32,798 bases of DNA from JBDRGX01 sp043817485 [NCBI: bacterium] (GTDB taxonomy: Bacteria; JBDRGX01), in assembly GCA_043817485.1 (NCBI GenBank), contig JBDRGX010000092.1:1-32798 (forward strand). The letters are read 5' to 3'. Below, in pieces: positions 7,959 to 15,743 of this stretch. The notes beneath the pieces were generated by a model that saw only the letters and a list, made by a program, of their open reading frames with translations, was not told the DNA's origin and ran no database searches. The translations under genes and the position numbers were made by a program. Every line of letters starts with the position of its first letter. Within the stretch, counting starts at the first letter, position 1.

Positions 7959-8689
7959 AAAAAGTAATTGAAATAAAAAATTTAAGTTATGCTTATCCAA
8001 ATGGAAAATTTGCAATTAAAAATATAAATTTAGATATTTTTGAAAACGAATCTATTGGGATTATTGGTCCTAATGGTGCAGGAAAAACTACTTTACTCCT
8101 TCATCTTAATGGAATTTTACAGGGAAAGGGTCAAATAAAAATATTAGATATGGAAATGCATAAAAAAAATCTTAATAACATCAGAAGTAAAGTAGGAATA
8201 GTTTTTCAAAATCCAGATGATCATTTATTTTCACTTAATGTTTTTGATGATGTATCTTTTGGTCCTCTTAATATGAAACTGCCACATGATACAGTAATTA
8301 AAAGAACCAAAGAAGCCTTAACTCAAGTAAAAATGGAAGGATTTGAAAATCATTTTTCTTATCATCTTAGTTTTGGGGAAAAAAAAAGAATTTCTTTGGC
8401 TACAATTTTAGCAATGAAACCAAAAATTTTAATATTAGATGAACCAACCAGTAATTTGGATCCACAGCTTCGAAAACAATTAATTGATTTATTAAAAAAA
8501 AATAAAACAACTATGATTATTGCAAGTCATGACTTAGAAATGGTTTTAGAATTATGTCAAAGAGTAATAGTCTTAAATCAAGGAAAAATAATTATAGATG
8601 GAAAAACTACAACGATAATGAAAGATAAAAATATAATGGAATCTAATAGTTTAGAAGTTCCTTTTTCAATTCGTTTCCAAAAATCATAA
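7955..8689 (+). CDS. cbiO: ECF transporter ATP-binding protein CbiO
   Basis: The ABC ATPase of the Ni/Co importer, 244 residues. Walker A GPNGAGKTT is at about residues 38-46, the Q-loop near VFQNPDDHLF, an ABC signature variant LSFGEKKR, Walker B ILILDEPTSNLDP and the switch histidine in ASHDLEMV. The frame is open from 7904, but the ATG at 7955 has GGAG 6 nt upstream, overlaps the cbiQ stop and starts the conserved MKKVIEIKNLSYAYPNG region, so it is preferred. Only one ATPase gene is present, which implies a CbiO homodimer. Confidence 0.94.
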   Translation: MKKVIEIKNLSYAYPNGKFAIKNINLDIFENESIGIIGPNGAGKTTLLLHLNGILQGKGQIKILDMEMHKKNLNNIRSKVGIVFQNPDDHLFSLNVFDDVSFGPLNMKLPHDTVIKRTKEALTQVKMEGFENHFSYHLSFGEKKRISLATILAMKPKILILDEPTSNLDPQLRKQLIDLLKKNKTTMIIASHDLEMVLELCQRVIVLNQGKIIIDGKTTTIMKDKNIMESNSLEVPFSIRFQKS

Positions 8690-8719
8690 AAAAATATTAT
8701 AAATAAAAATATAACATTT

Positions 8720-8821
8720 CTATTTATTTTCTTCCTTTTTACATTTACCGATACTTTCCTTCTCAATAACAATCGCCTTAATTAAACAGTCATAAGAAAT
8801 TCCAAAATTAAAAATTGCCCT
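8720..8821 (-). pseudogene. Unrecognised C-terminal gene fragment
   Basis: Between cbiO and trxB the minus strand has a short open frame without a start codon, about 34 codons, ending in TAG at 8722-8720. It reads like real protein (for example NFGISYDCLIKAIVIEKES) and uses GAG, AAG and GCG codons more than its neighbours. I do not recognise the family. It may be the tail of a decayed gene whose front was lost, or chance coding. Confidence 0.25.
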
Positions 8822-8822
8822 A

Positions 8823-9800
8823 TTAAATTTTAGTCAATTTTATTTTTTCTACATATTTTTCAGCAAAAGTAGCAGCAATAGATCCATCAGCACAAGCAGT
8901 TATTACTTGTCTTAAAACTGTTTTTCTACAATCTCCACAAGCAAATATTCCAGGACAAGAAGTATTCATATATTCATCTGTAATAATATATCCAAATTCA
9001 TCTAAATCTACAATTTTTTCTTGAAATGAAGTTTCAAGAAACTTAGTTTCAAGCCCCCCAGTTCTAATAAAATTAGTTTTCAAAAAATTTGTATTCGGAA
9101 TAAACCCAACAAAAATAAATACACCATCACAAATAATTTGCGATTCTTCTTGTGTTTGAATATTCTTAATTTTAACTGCTTCAACTTTATTTTCTCCTAA
9201 AATTTCCATGATTTGAGAATTCCAAAGAAAATTAATTTTAGGATGAGATAATGCTCTTTCTTGTAAAACTTGTGTAGCTCGCAATTTATCTTTTCTATTA
9301 ATTACAATAATTTGTTGAACAAAATTTGTTAAATATAACACTTCTTCTATGGCTGTATTTCCTCCACCAATAGCTATTATTTTTTTATTTTTAAAAAATC
9401 CTGCATCACAAATTGCACAATAAGAAATACCTTTTCCTTTTAATTTAATTTCTCCATCCACTCCTAATGTTTTAGGAACAGCACCTACAGCAATAATTAC
9501 AGAAAAAGAATTATAAATATTATTGTTTGTAATTACTTCATATCCCTTAGATGATTTTTTAATATTTATTACTTCTTCTTGTACAAAAATAGATTCTTTA
9601 GATTGTTCTTTAAATTTACTTAATAATTCAAAGCCATTAATTCCATTTGGAAAACCAGGATAATTTTCAATTTTGTTAGCAAAAAAAATTTGAGAAGATT
9701 GAAAACTTTCAATTACTAAAGTTTTTAATTTGGATCTTGTTGCATATAACGCTGATGTTAAACCTGCAGGCCCTGCACCAATAATAATTACATCAAACAT
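8823..9800 (-). CDS. trxB: Thioredoxin reductase with an in-frame insertion
   Basis: A 325-residue flavoprotein of the NADPH-thioredoxin reductase family, reducing thioredoxin through FAD and a redox-active disulfide. The FAD motif GAGPAG is at residues 8-13, the active site C128-AI-C131 (usually CATC), the second dinucleotide motif GGGNTA at 145-150, VGFIPNT at 231-237, and the FAD-closing GIFACGDC at 284-291. The usual GGQ near residue 36 is SSQ here. The frame is open to 9848, but the ATG at 9800 directly starts the Rossmann strand and follows AAGGA. Residues about 242-262 are extra relative to the family and come from a palindromic insertion. It is the only gene of its operon I can see; a repeat block separates it from the radical SAM genes. 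Confidence 0.93.
   Translation of the reverse strand: MFDVIIIGAGPAGLTSALYATRSKLKTLVIESFQSSQIFFANKIENYPGFPNGINGFELLSKFKEQSKESIFVQEEVINIKKSSKGYEVITNNNIYNSFSVIIAVGAVPKTLGVDGEIKLKGKGISYCAICDAGFFKNKKIIAIGGGNTAIEEVLYLTNFVQQIIVINRKDKLRATQVLQERALSHPKINFLWNSQIMEILGENKVEAVKIKNIQTQEESQIICDGVFIFVGFIPNTNFLKTNFIRTGGLETKFLETSFQEKIVDLDEFGYIITDEYMNTSCPGIFACGDCRKTVLRQVITACADGSIAATFAEKYVEKIKLTKI
9015..9077 (-). repeat. Palindromic element inserted in frame within trxB
   Basis: This segment encodes about 21 residues absent from the usual trxB alignment between 'PNTNFLK' and 'VDLDEFGYI'. It contains a perfect 10-bp inverted repeat, TTTCTTGAAA (9017-9026) and TTTCAAGAAA (9032-9041), with a 5-nt loop. A second palindrome, GAAACTTAGTTTC, overlaps it at 9038-9050, and a run of six C follows at 9054-9059. 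The reading frame is kept. It resembles in principle the coding palindromic elements of Rickettsia, though not in sequence. Confidence 0.6.
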
Positions 9801-9858
9801 TTTTATTTCCTTAAAGTTCACAAAGATTTTTTCATCTTTCATAAACATATTTTAAATA

Positions 9859-10079
9859 CCCCGTCATTCCTTCGGAATGCCACCCCTTTAATAAAGGGGA
9901 ATTTAATAAATCTCCATTCTCATATTTGCAATTCACCAGCACCTCATCATATTACTCCAACTCATAATACTTGAAAAAGCTACCACTTAATTATTCTCCC
10001 CGTCATTCCTTCGGAATGCCCTACCACTTCTTAATCATTCCCCTTTTTTAAAGGGGTGGCTGCGTAGCAGACGGGGTAT
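9859..10079. repeat. Dispersed hairpin repeat block (copy of the 137-bp repeat)
   Basis: Two hairpin cores starting CCCCGTC at 9859 and 9998 are 139 bp apart, and the unit between them is nearly identical, in reverse orientation, to the tandem repeat at 32501-32798. Each core has a CCCCTTT/AAAGGGG stem next to a second hairpin. At 9863-9880 the second hairpin is ATTCC-TTC-GGAAT. At about 10060-10079 it is replaced by CTGCGTAGCAG while the flanking TGG and ACGGGGTA are unchanged. No reading frame is supported. It separates trxB from the upstream radical SAM operon and could act as a transcription end. Confidence 0.8.
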
Positions 10080-10108
10080 TTTACCTTTTTTAAAAAAATT
10101 TGTAAAAA

Positions 10109-11155
10109 TTATTTTACTTGATTTATTAAAGAACAACAATATTCTGAAAAGACTGGTTTTAATTTTTGATTTTTTGCAAATTCTATTGTTCCTTCTGATG
10201 GATAGGCAATCCCATTAAACCCTATTTGTACTGCATATTTTTCCAATTCTTTGCTATAAATACCACCAGAATGTGCACAACCTAAAAGAATAGAAGTATT
10301 AAAAAACATTTTTCTTGCTTTCATAAAAAAATTTTTGACTTCTTTTAAATCTGGTAATTTAATATTTTCCATTGAAGTATTTAAAAAAGGAGAAATAATT
10401 ACTAAAACTAAAGAATTAATTTTATAACGACTAATTATTTCTAAAGCTTTTTCTTCTCCAAGCAATTTTCCAAAATGAAGCCCTATAATAATATGAGGAG
10501 ATACCTCAATTCCTCTTTCAACTAACAATTTCAATGATTTTTCATAATCATCAATAGATGCTTTCAAATGATACACTTCGTTAATAGTTTCATTTGAACC
10601 AATAATATCAATCATTGCTGAACTAATATTTGCTTGTTTTAAAGCATCTGCTAATTTTTCATCAACTAATCCAGTATGAACAACAATTTTTAAACCAAAT
10701 TCTTCATTTAATTTTTTCATTACTTTTGTATATTTTATTAAAGGAACAGCCCCATCTTTATTAGCACCACCACTTATAAGAAGACCAGTTCCTCCTTTTT
10801 GAAATAAATCATTGCCTATCTGATATAATTCTTCTGGAATATTTACTTCTTGCATTGTTTCTAAAATTTTCCCTTTACAATGTTCACAAGACAAAGCACA
10901 ATTTTTTCCTGTAATTGAAATACAAGAAAATAAAGGAATTTTGTGATTTGAAAATTCATCTGTTTCATATTTTTTAATACTTGGAGCAAAAAAATAAATT
11001 TGATTTTTTAACACAATTTTTTTCCTTATTTTCAATATTTTTATTTGAGAGTGCCAAGAATACCCCATCCTTTGAGACAGAAATGAATTAGCACAATAAT
11101 AATATATTTTTCTTGAGAGAAAATATCCCCAGCCATTTATGCGGAAAAAATTCAT
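10109..11155 (-). CDS. Radical SAM protein, LipS-type lipoyl synthase subunit (COG1856-like)
   Basis: A 348-residue radical SAM enzyme. The iron-sulfur motif is C86-ALS-C90-EH-C93, followed by GKILETM and SGGANKDGAVPL (about 115-135). A further Cys78, an LLGCAHSGGIYS motif near residues 291-302 and the C-terminal EYCCSL could hold an auxiliary cluster. These features match the 'biotin synthase homologue' group that includes one half of the two-protein lipoyl synthase LipS1/LipS2, which inserts sulfur at C6 and C8 of octanoyl-protein. The partner-type gene lies 17 bp upstream, which supports that reading. The ribosome site is weak (GGGA close to the ATG). I do not say which of S1 or S2 it is. 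Other radical SAM functions remain possible. Confidence 0.7.
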   Translation of the reverse strand: MNFFRINGWGYFLSRKIYYYCANSFLSQRMGYSWHSQIKILKIRKKIVLKNQIYFFAPSIKKYETDEFSNHKIPLFSCISITGKNCALSCEHCKGKILETMQEVNIPEELYQIGNDLFQKGGTGLLISGGANKDGAVPLIKYTKVMKKLNEEFGLKIVVHTGLVDEKLADALKQANISSAMIDIIGSNETINEVYHLKASIDDYEKSLKLLVERGIEVSPHIIIGLHFGKLLGEEKALEIISRYKINSLVLVIISPFLNTSMENIKLPDLKEVKNFFMKARKMFFNTSILLGCAHSGGIYSKELEKYAVQIGFNGIAYPSEGTIEFAKNQKLKPVFSEYCCSLINQVK

Positions 11156-11172
11156 TTTCCCAAAGCATTAAC

Positions 11173-12201
11173 TTACAAAAATTCTTTTTTGATTTTTTCT
11201 ATATCTTCTTTATCTGGTAAAAATGGAAAATTTCTAATATTGTCTGGCAAAGAATTCGCATAAGGTCTATTACAAACTAATTTTTCATTTTTCCCTGAAC
11301 AACCACTTGTTAGAAATGGATTACCCTCTTGAATAACTTTTTCTAAAAATTTTTCATCTAAACCAAAATTCAATACTTCATCCTTCGAATTAAAAAAAAT
11401 TTGTTCTGCTTTTATTAAATTTTCATCAATTAAAAATTTTCCTAATTGAATTCTTCTATAAGAACTTATTAAAGGAGCTTTTTTATTTTCTAATTTTGAC
11501 CCCATTTCTGGAAAAAAAGAAAAAAGATGCGTATTACTACCATTATTGTGAATTTTTTGAATAACATCAAGCATTTGTTTTTCTGTTTCACCCAATCCAA
11601 CTATTAAATGAATACCAATTTGTTCAGGTCTAAAAATTTTTTGTGCTTGTGTTATAATTTCCCAGTATTTTTCCCATTTATGAGGATTTTTCCCTCTTAT
11701 TTCTTCAAAAATTTGCTCTGTTGCACAATCTAACGCTATTCCTATTTTATCTACACCAACATTTTTAAATTCTAATAAATCTTTTTTTTCAATAATCGTA
11801 GGTGAAATCAAAAAAGATAAAGGTAATGATATTTTTTCTTTTATTTTATAACTTATTTTAATAATATCTGATATAGATTCTTTTCGAGTAACCATTGAAA
11901 TACAAATTCTTTTAATATCATCACAATTTTTTGTTTTTTCAATAATTTCATCTAATTTATAAATTGGCCAATCTACTCTAATAAAACTTTTATTATTACC
12001 AATTCTTTTTGAAGATAACCCACAATAAGAACAATTTGCTATACATCCATTTTCATAAATAAGTAATAAATTTAAGCAATGAGATTTAGCATTACGATAA
12101 AATTTTCCTTGTTTTAACCCTAAAGTTAAAGCAGAGGCCAAACTCATTTTTAAATATTCTGGGCTTTGTTTAATAAAACTTGGTTTAATTTGTTCTAACA
12201 T
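11173..12201 (-). CDS. Radical SAM protein, LipS-type lipoyl synthase partner (COG2516-like)
   Basis: A 342-residue radical SAM enzyme with C53-IAN-C57-SY-C60 and a biotin synthase-like core (IGIALDCATEQIFEEIRG near 153-170; HLIVGLGETEKQM near 198-210). The C-terminus reads FLTSGCSGKNEKLVCNRPY with Cys301 and Cys310; with Cys42 these could bind an auxiliary [4Fe-4S] cluster serving as the sulfur source. This C-terminal 'TSGC...CNRP' pattern fits LipS1/LipS2-family proteins. Its ATG shares one base with the TAA of the upstream pabB/trpE-type gene (TAATG), so translation is coupled. No lplA/lipB-type ligase or LipA gene is present in the window. Confidence 0.7.
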   Translation of the reverse strand: MLEQIKPSFIKQSPEYLKMSLASALTLGLKQGKFYRNAKSHCLNLLLIYENGCIANCSYCGLSSKRIGNNKSFIRVDWPIYKLDEIIEKTKNCDDIKRICISMVTRKESISDIIKISYKIKEKISLPLSFLISPTIIEKKDLLEFKNVGVDKIGIALDCATEQIFEEIRGKNPHKWEKYWEIITQAQKIFRPEQIGIHLIVGLGETEKQMLDVIQKIHNNGSNTHLFSFFPEMGSKLENKKAPLISSYRRIQLGKFLIDENLIKAEQIFFNSKDEVLNFGLDEKFLEKVIQEGNPFLTSGCSGKNEKLVCNRPYANSLPDNIRNFPFLPDKEDIEKIKKEFL

Positions 12202-13616
12202 TATTTTTTGTTTTTAAGTTTATTTAATGTTTCTATTAAAGCTTGAGCTTTATAAAGAGTTTCAAAATATTCTCTTTCTGGAATTGAATCTGCTACTATT
12301 CCAGCTCCAACTTGAATATATGCCTTATTATTCTTTATAATAAAAGTTCTTATAACTATATTTATATCAAAATCACCAGAAAAATCTATAAAACCAATTG
12401 ATCCCGTATAAATACCTCTTTTAATTGGTTCAAGTTCCTCAATAATTTCCATAGATCTTATTTTAGGAGTTCCAGTAATAGTACCTCCTGGAAAACAAGC
12501 TTTTAAACAATCAAAAACATCTATATTATTTTTCAAAACTCCTTTAACATTCGAAACTATGTGAGAAACATGAGAATAATCTTCTATTCCCATTATTTCA
12601 TCAGCTACCACTGTTCCATATTCACAAATTCTACCTAAATCACTTCTTTCTAAATCCACTAGCATAATATGTTCTGCTTTTTCTTTAGGATCTAAAAGTA
12701 GTTCATTATTTTTACCTTTTGGTCTTGTTCCAGCAATAGGTCGTGTTTGAACTATTTTATTTTTTTTATGTAATAATCTTTCTGGAGAGCAACTTACAAT
12801 TTTCAAATCATCAAAATTAAAATAAGAAGCAAAAGGTGAAGGATTTATTTCTCGTAGTAGTTTATAAATTATAAAAGGATGTATTTCTATATCAACATTA
12901 AAGCGTTGAGATAAATTAACTTGAAAAATATCACCCGCTTTAATATATTCTTTAGCAATTTTTACTATTTTTTCAAAATTTTTTTTAGTAAAATTTGATT
13001 TTATTTTCCCTATTTTTTGTTTTGAAATAATTTCATCACAAAAAGGTACATTATTTTTAAAATATTTTTCTTCAATTTCTTTGATTCTTTCTTTTGCTTG
13101 TTTTTTTTCTTCTTCTTTTGCATTTACTACTATAAAAATTTTATTTTTTAAATGATCAAAAACAATTACTTCTTTTACAAAAAGTAAATAACATTCAGGT
13201 AAATCTAAATCATCTATGCTTTTACAAGGGACTTTTTCAAAAAAATGAACAAGATCATAAGAAAAATATCCTACTGCTCCTCCTGTAAAAATAGGTAAAT
13301 TATTTTTTTTCTCTATTTTAAAACTTTTCATTATTTTTTTTAAAGTTTCTATTGGATGAGCTGAAAATTTTTGTTTTTTATTTTGATAAATAATTTCTAT
13401 ATTATTTTTTTTACTTTTAAATATTAAAAAAGGATTGAATCCAATAAATGAATATCTTCCTGTTATTGGATGATAACGAGCACTTTCTAATAAAAAAGAA
13501 AATTTATCATTTGCAAAATTTTGAAAAACATTAACAGGTGAAAAATTTTCCATTGGAAAAAATTTAATTACTGGAACTAATTTTTGAGAAGATAATGTAA
13601 ACAAAATAAACCTCAT
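12201..13616 (-). CDS. pabB: Chorismate-binding synthase component I (PabB/TrpE family)
   Basis: A 471-residue chorismate-utilising enzyme that works with a glutamine amidotransferase. FLLESARYHPITGRYSFIG (41-59) is the N-terminal signature, SRF-like NLSQRFN is at 234-240, and PGGTITGTPKIRSMEIIEELEP (376-397) is PabB-like. However, PIAGTRPKG (293-301) carries alanine, as in anthranilate synthase; E. coli PabB has lysine at that site. I favour aminodeoxychorismate synthase (folate) with TrpE as the alternative. No trpG/pabA or pabC lies nearby. No clear Shine-Dalgarno precedes the ATG at 13616; a GAGG just inside the frame would also serve a TTG at codon 5. It heads the operon with the two LipS-like genes. 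Confidence 0.8.
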   Translation of the reverse strand: MRFILFTLSSQKLVPVIKFFPMENFSPVNVFQNFANDKFSFLLESARYHPITGRYSFIGFNPFLIFKSKKNNIEIIYQNKKQKFSAHPIETLKKIMKSFKIEKKNNLPIFTGGAVGYFSYDLVHFFEKVPCKSIDDLDLPECYLLFVKEVIVFDHLKNKIFIVVNAKEEEKKQAKERIKEIEEKYFKNNVPFCDEIISKQKIGKIKSNFTKKNFEKIVKIAKEYIKAGDIFQVNLSQRFNVDIEIHPFIIYKLLREINPSPFASYFNFDDLKIVSCSPERLLHKKNKIVQTRPIAGTRPKGKNNELLLDPKEKAEHIMLVDLERSDLGRICEYGTVVADEIMGIEDYSHVSHIVSNVKGVLKNNIDVFDCLKACFPGGTITGTPKIRSMEIIEELEPIKRGIYTGSIGFIDFSGDFDINIVIRTFIIKNNKAYIQVGAGIVADSIPEREYFETLYKAQALIETLNKLKNKK

Positions 13617-13708
13617 TATATTTTATTAGATTTTTAAAAATTTTTATTAAATTTGTTATATTTTTAGAAATATTTAAAAAATAGTGTATTTCTGTGTATT
13701 TTTAACTT

Positions 13709-14272
13709 TTAATTATTTTTTATTTCCATCAAATCTCTTATTTGAGATAAAGTATATTTTGTATTCCAATCTAAATGACCTTTTAAAGTTTCTATTTCTT
13801 TTCCTTCTATTAAAACTTGAAAAGATAAAATTGAAAAATTTTCCATTAAAGTATAACCAAGAGAACAAAGAGTTATTAATTCAGTTTTTGTATCTCCAAA
13901 ATAATTTTCAATAAATGAATTAGAAAAATTCAAATAACAAGTTCCTTCTTCATCAAAATATAAATTAAGTAATTTTGTTTCAGAAGGTAAAGTCTTAAAC
14001 AAAAAAGTATTGGTAGGCCCATTAATTAATTCTTCAATTGTTTCTTTTACTTGCATTACAAGATTTTCATAAACATAAATTTTTCTTGTTTCAATGCTAA
14101 GAAAATTATCTTCAAATAAAAAATATAAATTTACTTCTTTTTCTTGTAAATTAGAAGAATTTTCTGTTTGTTTTCCTTTAAAAGAATTTTTTGTTTGTTT
14201 CAAAAAAAAATTATAACAAAAATATCCGAGAATACTTAATAAAATAAATGCTATGAAAATAATTTTTTTCAA
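13709..14272 (-). CDS. Membrane-anchored GerMN-domain protein
   Basis: A 187-residue protein with a TTG start at 14272 and GAGG six bases upstream; the frame stays open further 5', but that part is repeat-derived. Residues 2-22 (KKIIFIAFILLSILGYF...) form a signal anchor. The rest is a GerMN (Germane) domain: ETIEELINGP, SETKLLNLYFDEEGTCYLNFS and the terminal IETLKGHLDWN. GerMN domains occur in spore germination protein GerM and in many non-sporulating bacteria in envelope proteins, and may bind peptidoglycan or other ligands. It lies 92 bp from the upstream end of pabB on the same strand, so the two could share a transcript. Function here is unknown. Confidence 0.75.
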   Translation of the reverse strand: MKKIIFIAFILLSILGYFCYNFFLKQTKNSFKGKQTENSSNLQEKEVNLYFLFEDNFLSIETRKIYVYENLVMQVKETIEELINGPTNTFLFKTLPSETKLLNLYFDEEGTCYLNFSNSFIENYFGDTKTELITLCSLGYTLMENFSILSFQVLIEGKEIETLKGHLDWNTKYTLSQIRDLMEIKNN

Positions 14273-14597
14273 AAATACCTCTTTTGAATTAAAAAAATCT
14301 CGAATAACCAAAATACAAAACAAATTTTCAATTTGAAATAAATGCAAATATTTCTACCGACATTGTGTTCATATAGAACATTGTGGATATTCGTTCCATA
14401 GGAACAAAATATCGGTAAAAACAAAACAATATATTTGAGATATTTGGTAATTTGCAATATTTTATTTTTGCTTGCAATTTGGTATTATATTTCCCTTGTA
14501 ATGAAATTTCAAAACTTGTCAAAGAAATTCCATTATATTTTGTCATATCACCCGTAATATAATAAACAACATCAATCAAATTTACTATTTTTTACCA
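14273..14597. repeat. Gene-free repeat region with a nested-hairpin inverted repeat
   Basis: Inverted arms at 14351-14370 and 14402-14421 match at 17 of 20 positions, and each arm ends in its own small hairpin (GTTCATATAGAAC; GTTCCATAGGAAC). The left arm and its flank (about 14329-14360) resemble 23150-23180. A separate block at 14443-14487 is a dispersed repeat also present at 27680-27723 and, inverted and shorter, at 32297-32327. Open frames crossing this region have no protein-like character. Confidence 0.6.
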
Positions 14598-15743
14598 TTA
14601 TATATAATAGGAAACCTTCACATTCCCTTTATTAAAGGCAAGAAAAAAACACTCTACAATCTTTGGGTCAAACTGACTGCCAGACTTATCCTGTATCTCA
14701 CGAAGTATATCCTCAAGTTTAATTTTTGAACGATAGGCTCTGTTTGAATTCATAGCATCAAAAGTATCTGCTACTGCAATTATCCTGGAAATAAGTGGTA
14801 TTTGTTCCCCTGAAATTCCATCAGGATAACCTTCTCCCTTATATCTTTCGTGATGATGATAAATGCAAGGAAGAATCTCTTTTAATTCCTCAATATTTCC
14901 AATAATATTGACACTTTTAGCTGGATGTTCTTTTATTTTTTCAAATTCTTCATCATTAAGTTTCCCTGGTTTAATCAAAATTGAAGCAGAAATACCAATT
15001 TTACCTATATCATGTAATATTCCAGCTATTTTCACCAAATGTTTTTCTTCATTAGTCAAAGCCATTTCATTAGCAATTGCCTCAGCAATTTCTGCTACTC
15101 GATCTGAATGTCCTTTAGTATCTGGGTCTTTTTGTTCAATAGCAGAAACTAAAGCCTTAACTGTATCAAAAAGTAAAAATTCTATCCTATGGTGAAGTCT
15201 GGAGTTGACAAATATTGCCCCAATATAAATGGTTAGAGTAAAAATAAATTTCTCATCAAATGAATAGAATGGTTCCCCAGAAATTTTATCCCCAAGACAA
15301 ATTACACCAATTTTTTCGTTTCTAATTAATATCGGCACAGCAAGACAGCGTTTTATTCCTAATTGTGCTTCTTCCTTGTCTGAAGTATCACACCAAATAA
15401 TAGGTTTCCCTTGAGAAATTGCCATTCCTGCTATCCCTCTTAATGGATTATATTTATTAAATTTTTTTAATTCCAAGGAATCAAATCCTTTTGATTCCTT
15501 AAGTATTAAATTATTTTCGTCCTCAAAAAGCATAATAAATCCTACTCTGACCTTCAATAACTCAACTGCCTTATTCAATACCTGATTTAATAAGACCTCT
15601 AAGTTAACTAATATCCCCATCTCATTAGTAATTTCATAAATAAGGTTCAGTTCTTCATAGGCATAGGATAACTCTATTGTCATCTTTTCTAAATCACTTT
15701 CTAATTTTATAATCTTTTCATTAGAAATATCATTGTTATTCAT
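14598..15743 (-). CDS. GAF/HD-GYP domain cyclic-di-GMP phosphodiesterase-type protein
   Basis: A 381-residue cytoplasmic signalling protein. A coiled-coil-prone start (8-45) leads to a GAF sensor domain (about 45-185, with the LAVPILIRNEKIGVICLG strand region). The HD-GYP domain follows (about 190-370): GHSDRVAEIA at 211-220, H244-D245 in LHDIGKIGI, HHHERYKGEGYPDG with GYP at 305-307, and RIIAVADTFDAM. All usual metal ligands are present, so c-di-GMP hydrolysis is likely. GAGG lies 7 nt before the ATG. Its base composition is visibly richer in G+C than genes on either side, which could reflect transfer. It stands alone, with more than 300 bp of non-coding sequence on each side. Confidence 0.9.
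   Translation of the reverse strand: MNNNDISNEKIIKLESDLEKMTIELSYAYEELNLIYEITNEMGILVNLEVLLNQVLNKAVELLKVRVGFIMLFEDENNLILKESKGFDSLELKKFNKYNPLRGIAGMAISQGKPIIWCDTSDKEEAQLGIKRCLAVPILIRNEKIGVICLGDKISGEPFYSFDEKFIFTLTIYIGAIFVNSRLHHRIEFLLFDTVKALVSAIEQKDPDTKGHSDRVAEIAEAIANEMALTNEEKHLVKIAGILHDIGKIGISASILIKPGKLNDEEFEKIKEHPAKSVNIIGNIEELKEILPCIYHHHERYKGEGYPDGISGEQIPLISRIIAVADTFDAMNSNRAYRSKIKLEDILREIQDKSGSQFDPKIVECFFLAFNKGNVKVSYYI

Noticed and set aside
9859-10079. Possible short proteins read through the hairpin repeats.
   Set aside because: The frames arise from repeat sequence, vary between copies and lack starts; such repeats often give spurious ORFs.
13684-14579. Several open frames in the GerMN gene and in the repeat region (for example 13684-13914 plus, 14328-14579 minus).
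   Set aside because: They lie opposite a real gene or across inverted repeats, have no ribosome site and no protein-like pattern.
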